A DNA stretch of 64,000 nt, from positions 62,001 through 126,000 of the forward strand of contig NZ_JAJSOH010000003.1 of NCBI RefSeq assembly GCF_021277265.1, given 5' to 3'. This stretch comes from Kineosporia rhizophila (lineage in GTDB: Bacteria; Actinomycetota; Actinomycetes; Actinomycetales; Kineosporiaceae). Position numbers and translations under genes: made by a program. Under the pieces are notes generated by a model. That model saw only the letters and a list, made by a program, of their open reading frames with translations, did no database searches and was not told where the DNA came from. Below, piece after piece: positions 59,127 through 64,000 of this stretch; the first letter of the stretch is position 1; each line of letters opens with the position of its first letter.

Positions 59127-60257
59127 ATGGAGACGTTCGACGTGGCCGTGGTCGGCCTCGGGGCGCTGGGCAGTGCCGCCGCCTACCACCTGAGCCGGAA
59201 GAACGCCCGCGTGGTGGCTTTCGAGCAGTTCGAGCTCGGGCACGTGCGCGGCGCCTCGCACGACACCTCCCGCATCATCCGCACGTCGTACGGCTCGGAG
59301 CCCTACGTGCGGCTCGCGCAGTCGGCCTACCGGGACTGGGCGGACTTCGAACAGGCCTCGGGTGAGCGCCTGGTCACGGTCACCGGGGGTGTGGTGTTCA
59401 TCCCCAAGGCCGGCCCCTACTCGGCGGCCGACTTCGCCACCAGCCTGACCGCGGCGCAGGTGCCCTACGAGCTGCTCACCCCCGAGCAGGTGGCGCGGCG
59501 CTGGCCCCAGTTCCGGCTCACCGACGACGTGGAGACGGTCTACACGGCCGACACCGGCATCGTGCACGCCTCCCGCTCGGTCGCCGCGTTCCAGATGCAG
59601 GCCCGGATGCACGGGGCGCAGCTGCGCGACCGCACGCCGGTGCTGCGGCTGACGCCCACCGAGGGCGGCGTGATCGTGCACACGCAGGGCGGGGACGTGC
59701 TGGCCGGCAAGGTGGTGCTGGCGGCCGACGCCTGGACCAACACGCTGCTGGAGCCGCTGGGTGCGCAGATACCGTTGATCACCATGCAGGAGCAGGTCAC
59801 CTACTTCCGGCCCGGTGATCCGGAGCAGTTCGACCGGGAGCGGTTCCCGGTGTGGATCTGGGAGGACGACGAGTGTTTCTACGGCTTCCCGACCTACGGT
59901 GAACCGACCGTGAAGGCCGCCCGCGACCTGTCCAACAACCTGATGAGCCCGGCCGAGCGCACCTTCGCCCCCTCGCCGGCCCTGCTCGAGGAGCTGGGCG
60001 GGTTCATGGGGCGCACGATCCCCGGCAGCGGAGAAGTACTGCGCACGGTCACCTGCCAGTACGCGATCACCCCCGACCGCAATTTCGTGATCAGCCCGCT
60101 GGAGCGCCATCCCGACGTGCTGGTGGCCCTCGGGGCCGGTCACGCGTTCAAGTTCGCCCCGGCGATCGGGCGGGTCCTGGCCGAGCTCGCGCTCGAGGGC
60201 AGTACCAGTGACGACATCTCGGCCTTCGAGGCCCCGACGACAGTGGGTGCGGCATGA
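59127..60257 (+). CDS. FAD-dependent amine oxidase (sarcosine/N-methyltryptophan oxidase type)
   Basis: A 376-residue MSOX/SolA-like oxidase. It has VAVVGLGALGSAAAYHLSRK (GxGxxG), VVAFEQFELGHVRGASHD, SRIIRTSYG and a late RTVTCQYAITPDRNFVI, whose cysteine matches the covalent FAD attachment residue of sarcosine oxidase. ALGAGHAFKFAPAIG is the usual C-terminal FAD contact. It oxidises N-methyl amino acids, giving formaldehyde and peroxide. ATG 59127 after GGAGGAGG; the amidohydrolase overlaps its stop. Confidence 0.92.
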   Translation: METFDVAVVGLGALGSAAAYHLSRKNARVVAFEQFELGHVRGASHDTSRIIRTSYGSEPYVRLAQSAYRDWADFEQASGERLVTVTGGVVFIPKAGPYSAADFATSLTAAQVPYELLTPEQVARRWPQFRLTDDVETVYTADTGIVHASRSVAAFQMQARMHGAQLRDRTPVLRLTPTEGGVIVHTQGGDVLAGKVVLAADAWTNTLLEPLGAQIPLITMQEQVTYFRPGDPEQFDRERFPVWIWEDDECFYGFPTYGEPTVKAARDLSNNLMSPAERTFAPSPALLEELGGFMGRTIPGSGEVLRTVTCQYAITPDRNFVISPLERHPDVLVALGAGHAFKFAPAIGRVLAELALEGSTSDDISAFEAPTTVGAA

Positions 60258-61729
60258 GTGAAGTGCAGTTGCGGAACGCTCGTCTGCTGAAGAGCGAAGA
60301 GATTGTGGACGTGGTGGTCGCCGGCGATCGGGTCGCCCGGATCACCCCGGCCGGCACCGAGCCGCAGTCCGGTGCCGCGGTGGACCTCGACGGACGGGTC
60401 CTGGTGCCCGGCTTGTGGGACGAGCACCTGCACTTCACCCAGTGGACGATCCAGCAGTCGCGGCTCGACCTGACCCGCACCACCAGTGCGGTCGACGTGC
60501 TCGAGGCGGTCCGGCGGGCGCTGCCCGACGTCACCGGAGAGTTCCTGTCGGGGTACGGCTTCCGCGACGGCAACTGGCCGGAGCCGCCCTCGCTGGTCGG
60601 GCTGGACGCGGTCACCGGGGCGGTGCCGGTCGTGCTGATCAGCGGGGACCTGCACTGCGCGTGGATGAACTCGGCGGCCGCGGCCCGGCTGGGCGCGCAG
60701 CCGGACGGGTTCGGCCTGGTGCGCGAGACGGCCTGGTTCGAGGCCGGGCGTCACCTGATCGAGGCCGCCCCGCCCACGCTCGCCCAGTACGCGGCGGCGG
60801 CGCAGGCGGCGGCCCGGCGCGGGGTCGTGGGCGTGGTGGAGTTCGAGAACGAGGACAACGTCACCGACTGGCCGGCCCGGGTCGCCCAGGGCGTGGACAG
60901 CCTGCGGGTCGAGGTGTCGGTCTGGCCGGAGCGGCTGGAGGCGGCGATCGCGGGCGGCCACCGCACCGGCGACGTGCTGGACGAGCGCGGCCTGATCACG
61001 ATGGGCCCGCTCAAGGTGGTGGTGGACGGCTCGCTGAACACCCGCACGGCGCTGTGCTGGGACCCGTACCCCGGCCTGGAGCACGACCTCGTGCACGGCT
61101 GCGGGGTGGCCGCCGTGACCCCGGACGAGCTGCGCGAGCTGCTGCGGCGCGCGGGGGCCAACGGCGTCGGGGCCGCCGTGCACGCGATCGGCGACCGGGC
61201 CAACTCCGAGGTCATCGGGATCTTCGAGGAGCTGGGCCTGCCCGGCAGCATCGAGCACGCCCAGCTCGTCGACGAGGCGGACTTCGCCCGCTTCGCGCGG
61301 CTCGGCCTGGTGGCCAGCATCCAGCCCGAGCACGCCATGGACGACCGGGACGTGGCCGACCGGCACTGGGCCGGGCGTACCGGCCGGGCGTTCGCCTACG
61401 GTTCGCTGCACCGGGCCGGCGCCACGCTGCGCTTCGGTTCCGACGCCCCGGTGGCCCCGCTCGACCCGTGGCAGGCGGTGGCGGCGGCCACCTCGCGCAG
61501 CCGCGACGAGCGTGAGCCCTGGCACCCGGAGCAGCGGGTGCCGCTGGACGTGGCCCTGGCCTCGAGCATGCGCGGACGTCTGCGCCCGCAGGTCGGGGAC
61601 GTGGCCGACCTGGCCGTGCTGGAGGCCGACCCGTTCGTGGTCACGGCCAAGGAACTGCGGGCCCTGCCGGTGGCGGCGACGCTGGTGGGCGGCCGGTTCA
61701 CCCACGACACCCTGACCGGGAGCGCGTGA
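60254..61729 (+). CDS. Amidohydrolase, YtcJ-like (Amidohydro_3)
   Basis: A 491-residue metal-dependent hydrolase of the YtcJ group. The metal site begins GLWDEHLHFTQW. Further ligands are in VVEFENEDN, VGAAVHAIGDRANSEV (His), SIEHAQLV (His) and FGSDAPVAPLDPW (Asp). ADLAVLEADPF near the end is typical of the small beta domain. It probably cleaves an amide or ester in the compound whose amine is oxidised by the preceding enzyme. It overlaps both neighbours in the operon. Confidence 0.9.
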   Translation: MSEVQLRNARLLKSEEIVDVVVAGDRVARITPAGTEPQSGAAVDLDGRVLVPGLWDEHLHFTQWTIQQSRLDLTRTTSAVDVLEAVRRALPDVTGEFLSGYGFRDGNWPEPPSLVGLDAVTGAVPVVLISGDLHCAWMNSAAAARLGAQPDGFGLVRETAWFEAGRHLIEAAPPTLAQYAAAAQAAARRGVVGVVEFENEDNVTDWPARVAQGVDSLRVEVSVWPERLEAAIAGGHRTGDVLDERGLITMGPLKVVVDGSLNTRTALCWDPYPGLEHDLVHGCGVAAVTPDELRELLRRAGANGVGAAVHAIGDRANSEVIGIFEELGLPGSIEHAQLVDEADFARFARLGLVASIQPEHAMDDRDVADRHWAGRTGRAFAYGSLHRAGATLRFGSDAPVAPLDPWQAVAAATSRSRDEREPWHPEQRVPLDVALASSMRGRLRPQVGDVADLAVLEADPFVVTAKELRALPVAATLVGGRFTHDTLTGSA

Positions 61730-62403
61730 TGCGTCATGCTCCCCACTACGCGGTGCCCGAGGTGGAGGAGGTGCGCCGGATGATCGCCGCCCACCCGTGG
61801 GCCACACTGATCAGCCACACCTCCACCGGCCTCGTGGTCTCGCACTACCCGGTCCTGCTCGAGGGGGAGCCCAGCCCAGAACACCCGGAACACCCGGAGC
61901 ACCTGGTGCTGCTCGGGCACGTCGGCCGCCCCGACGAGCAGCTGCACGAGCTGGGCCGGCACGAGGTCGTGATGGTGTTCTACGGGCCCAGCGGCTACGT
62001 CTCGCCGAGCTGGTACGACCTGCCGATCGGGGTGCCGACCTGGAACTTCGAGGTGGTGCACGCCTACGGGGTGCCGCAGATCCTGTCCGACGCCGAGAAC
62101 CTGCGCGAGCTGGAGCGTCTGGTCGACCACTTCGAGGACCCGCTGCCCAACCCCTTCCGGATGCGCGCCACGCTGGCCAACGAGGCCTACGCCGAGCGGA
62201 TCGTGCGGGGCACGGTGGGCTTCCGGATGCGGGTGACCCGGTTCGAGGCGAAGAACAAGATGAGTCAGGACAAACCCGCGCCCGTGCGGGAGCGGATCGT
62301 CGCGGCCCTGCGGGCGTCCGGCCCCTACCACAACCCGGAACTGGCCGACCGGGTGGACAGTTCGAGGGCTGGGGTTGGCAGGGTCCACGAGGGCACCGGC
62401 TGA
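61729..62403 (+). CDS. PaiB-type FMN-binding protein
   Basis: A 224-residue split-barrel protein of the PaiB family (FMN-binding negative transcriptional regulator). Signature stretches: HPWATLISHTSTGLVVSHYPVLL, GHVGRPDEQ, FYGPSGYVSPSWY and VPTWNFEVVHAYGV. ATG 61729 overlaps the previous stop as TGATG; a GTG one codon earlier is possible. PaiB of Bacillus represses degradative functions; others may be pyridoxamine-phosphate-oxidase-like enzymes. Third gene of the amine oxidase operon. Confidence 0.88.
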   Translation: MRHAPHYAVPEVEEVRRMIAAHPWATLISHTSTGLVVSHYPVLLEGEPSPEHPEHPEHLVLLGHVGRPDEQLHELGRHEVVMVFYGPSGYVSPSWYDLPIGVPTWNFEVVHAYGVPQILSDAENLRELERLVDHFEDPLPNPFRMRATLANEAYAERIVRGTVGFRMRVTRFEAKNKMSQDKPAPVRERIVAALRASGPYHNPELADRVDSSRAGVGRVHEGTG

Positions 62404-62410
62404 AGGTGGG

Positions 62411-62437
62411 CCGCCTGCCGGCCGGACCGGCAGGCGG
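62411..62437. terminator. Bidirectional terminator hairpin
   Basis: CCGCCTGCCGG and CCGGCAGGCGG form a perfect 11-bp stem with a 5-nt loop in the 42-bp gap between the convergent PaiB and ornithine cyclodeaminase genes. Confidence 0.85.
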
Positions 62438-62445
62438 GTCGTCGC

Positions 62446-63468
62446 TCAGGCCGGGACCGGGCTGCCGAGCATGCCGAACAGGTCCTTGGGGTCGTCCGGG
62501 CCGGCGATCAGGTCGATCCGCTCGGCGAAACGGGTGCCGGTGAGCGCCTCCCGCACGTAGGTCAGGGCGGTGAAGTCCTCGATCGCGAACCCGACCGAGT
62601 CGAACACCGTGGTGCGCTCCGGGCCGACCCGGCCCGGGCTCTGCCCGGCGATCACCCGCCACAGCTCGGTGACCGGGAAATCGGCTGGCTGCAGCTGGAT
62701 CTCACCCTCGATCCGGGTCTGCTCGGGGTACTCGACGAAGACGTCGGCTCCGGCCACGATCCGCGGGTCGAGCTCGGTCTTGCCCGGGCAGTCGCCGCCC
62801 ACGGCGTTGATGTGCACGCCGGGGTGGATGTCGGCCAGGTCGAGCACGGCGGCGTTGGCCTTGTCCGCGGTGCAGGTGGTGACGATCTGCGCGCCGCGTA
62901 CGGCCTGGGCGGGGGAGTCGGTGACCTCCACCTCGAAGCCCTGGGGGGTGAGGTTGCGCACCAGCTTGGCGCAGGCCTGCGGGTCGACGTCGAACACCCG
63001 CAGCCGGCGCACCCCCAGCTGCGAGCGCACGCCCAGGGCCTGGAACTCGGCCTGTGAACCGGCCCCGATCATGGCCATCACCTCGGCCTGGCGCGGGGCC
63101 AGCCAGCGGGCCGCCAGGGCCGAGGTGGCGGCGGTGCGCAGGGCGGTCAGCAGGGTCATCTCGCTGATGAAGGTGGGGTAACCGGTGAACACGTCGGCCA
63201 GCACCCCGAACGCGCTGACCGTCTGCAGGCCGTGCCGGGGATTGCCCGGGTGCCCGTTGACGTACTTGAACGCGTACTGCTCGCCGTCGGTGGTCGGCAT
63301 CAGCTCGATCACCCCGACGTCCGAGTGCGAGGCCAGGCGCGGGGTCTTCTCGAACTGCGGCCAGCGCCGGAAGTCGCGTTCCAGGGCGTCGGTCATACCG
63401 GCGATGACGGCCTCCGGGCCGGTGGCCGCGACCCACTGGGCCATGTTGCTCACGCTCACGAAATGCAT
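62446..63468 (-). CDS. Ornithine cyclodeaminase family protein
   Basis: A 340-residue NAD-dependent enzyme of the ornithine cyclodeaminase/mu-crystallin family. Family blocks: FKYVNGHPGNPRHGLQTVSAF, TALRTAATSALAARWLA, VMAMIGAGSQAEFQALG (GxGxxx NAD site), HINAVGGDCPGKTELD and FDSVGFAIEDFTAL. The length and the GDCPGKTEL stretch match true ornithine cyclodeaminase, which converts ornithine to proline and ammonia. ATG 63468; divergent from an Lrp/AsnC regulator that probably controls it. Confidence 0.92.
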   Translation of the reverse strand: MHFVSVSNMAQWVAATGPEAVIAGMTDALERDFRRWPQFEKTPRLASHSDVGVIELMPTTDGEQYAFKYVNGHPGNPRHGLQTVSAFGVLADVFTGYPTFISEMTLLTALRTAATSALAARWLAPRQAEVMAMIGAGSQAEFQALGVRSQLGVRRLRVFDVDPQACAKLVRNLTPQGFEVEVTDSPAQAVRGAQIVTTCTADKANAAVLDLADIHPGVHINAVGGDCPGKTELDPRIVAGADVFVEYPEQTRIEGEIQLQPADFPVTELWRVIAGQSPGRVGPERTTVFDSVGFAIEDFTALTYVREALTGTRFAERIDLIAGPDDPKDLFGMLGSPVPA

Positions 63469-63515
63469 GCCTCAACGGTAGTTTTCGCCGCTGCAGGCGG
63501 ACAATCGACGAACCG

Positions 63516-63570
63516 GGCGATCTGCCCGGCCCGACCGCGCAGATCGCCGGGTGTCACCGGGCAGATCGCC
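63516..63570. promoter_or_regulatory. Repeated operator in the ocd-lrp promoter
   Basis: GGCGATCTGC at 63516-63525 is inverted relative to two copies of GCAGATCGCC at 63539-63548 and 63561-63570. The outer pair forms a perfect 14-bp inverted repeat (63516-63529 with 63557-63570). Three sites at about two-turn spacing are what an Lrp/AsnC octamer would wrap. Probably the site of self-regulation and ocd control. Confidence 0.65.
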
Positions 63571-63593
63571 ACCGACCTCAGGAGGTACCCCCA

Positions 63594-64000
63594 GTGGACG
63601 ACCTGGACCGCCGCCTCGTCGCCGCCCTGCGGGCCGACGCCCGTGAGCCGGCCGCCTCGCTGGCCCGCCGCCTGGGAGTCACCCGCGGCACCGTCACCCA
63701 GCGCGTCGAACGTCTCCAGAACAGCGGCGTGATCCTGGGTTTCACCGCCCGCGTGCGCGACGAGACGGTGGGGGACGTGCGGGCGGTCTCGTTCATCGAG
63801 ATCGAGGGCCGGGCCACCGCCCAGGTGATCGAGGGGCTGCGTGGGCTGCCGCAGATCGTGTCGCTGCACACCACCAACGGCGCCTGGGACCTGGTCGCCG
63901 ACATCCGCGCCACCTCGCTGTCGGAGTTCGACGCGGTGCTGGGGCGGATCCGCTCGGTGGACGGTGTGCTGAACTCCGAGACCAGCCTTCTGCTGTCCTC
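63594..64000 (+). CDS. Lrp/AsnC-family regulator (3' end beyond window)
   Basis: At least 135 residues, open to the window edge. GTG 63594 has AGGAGG 8 nt before it. The N-terminal helix-turn-helix reads DDLDRRLVAALRADAREPAA, LARRLGVTRGTVTQRVERL and GVILGFTARV. The RAM effector domain follows (VRAVSFIEIEGRAT, LHTTNGAWDLVADIRA). It is divergent from the ornithine cyclodeaminase gene and probably senses ornithine, arginine or a related amino acid to activate it. Confidence 0.9.
   Translation, partial: MDDLDRRLVAALRADAREPAASLARRLGVTRGTVTQRVERLQNSGVILGFTARVRDETVGDVRAVSFIEIEGRATAQVIEGLRGLPQIVSLHTTNGAWDLVADIRATSLSEFDAVLGRIRSVDGVLNSETSLLLS

Noticed and set aside
1..64000. tRNA, rRNA, CRISPR arrays, insertion sequences, prophage or replication origin
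   Set aside because: Looked for but none seen: no transposase, integrase, cas or repeat-spacer pattern, and no cloverleaf-like segment was recognised by eye.

Overview
The window is very GC-rich, with GTG starts and 4-bp start/stop overlaps throughout. It carries families typical of mycelial Actinobacteria: a DUF397 protein, a Methyltransf_19-type SAM methyltransferase, a PAS-GGDEF-EAL protein, TetR, GntR, IclR and LysR regulators, and a TctCBA transporter. It is most likely chromosomal DNA of a soil actinomycete. The genus cannot be fixed from sequence alone. I saw no rRNA, tRNA, CRISPR array, insertion sequence or phage gene.

Layout. 1-6.6 kb: housekeeping and regulatory genes (c-di-GMP enzyme, methyltransferase, SDR with divergent TetR and a triple operator) plus a broken phosphotransferase gene. 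6.6-9.3 kb: a methionine ABC importer (metQ-metN-metI). 9.4-19.7 kb: an NtaA/DszA-type flavin monooxygenase; a GntR-LLM-rhodanese operon; a five-gene THI5/NMT1-type ABC transporter operon with a P-loop kinase; and an SsuD-like sulfonate monooxygenase with an NAD(P)-binding protein. 19.7-32.6 kb: one long operon with four luciferase-like (LLM) genes, a complete peptide-type ABC importer, a DUF1684 protein and two more LLM genes, ending at a strong hairpin terminator. 32.7-36.7 kb: a glycosyltransferase, a hypothetical gene and a LysR-cupin-DUF4291 operon. 36.8-46.4 kb: a second operon (LLM, SBP, two permeases, two ATPases, LLM, FAD monooxygenase). 46.4-51.3 kb: DUF4395, a YczE-type membrane protein, a universal stress protein and TctA-TctB-TctC. 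51.4-64 kb: a large WD40 protein, a shrunken FAD-monooxygenase relative, an AlaA-type aminotransferase, a tandem double IclR regulator divergent from an amine oxidase-amidohydrolase-PaiB operon, ornithine cyclodeaminase and a divergent Lrp/AsnC regulator cut by the window edge.

Main theme. From 6.6 to 46.4 kb the window looks like an organosulfur-scavenging island: eleven LLM flavin monooxygenases, four ABC importers, a sulfurtransferase and an SsuD-like enzyme. Imported sulfonates, sulfones or sulfur-containing peptides or amines would be desulfurised by two-component flavin monooxygenases to feed cysteine and methionine synthesis. Two operons are preceded by very short cysteine-containing reading frames placed as if leaderless: 19800-19892 (with the VDLLRVSS..CR signature of actinobacterial sulfur leader peptides) and 36809-36850. 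This suggests cysteine-responsive attenuation. A TGTCTA-containing operator-like element recurs upstream of metQ, between the SsuD-like gene and the long operon, and between lysR and the second operon, with a related dyad before the YczE gene. No flavin reductase is visible, so reduced FMN must come from elsewhere. Three LLM paralogues in the long operon have lost the conserved GRxxWNVVTS motif and may be non-catalytic partner subunits.
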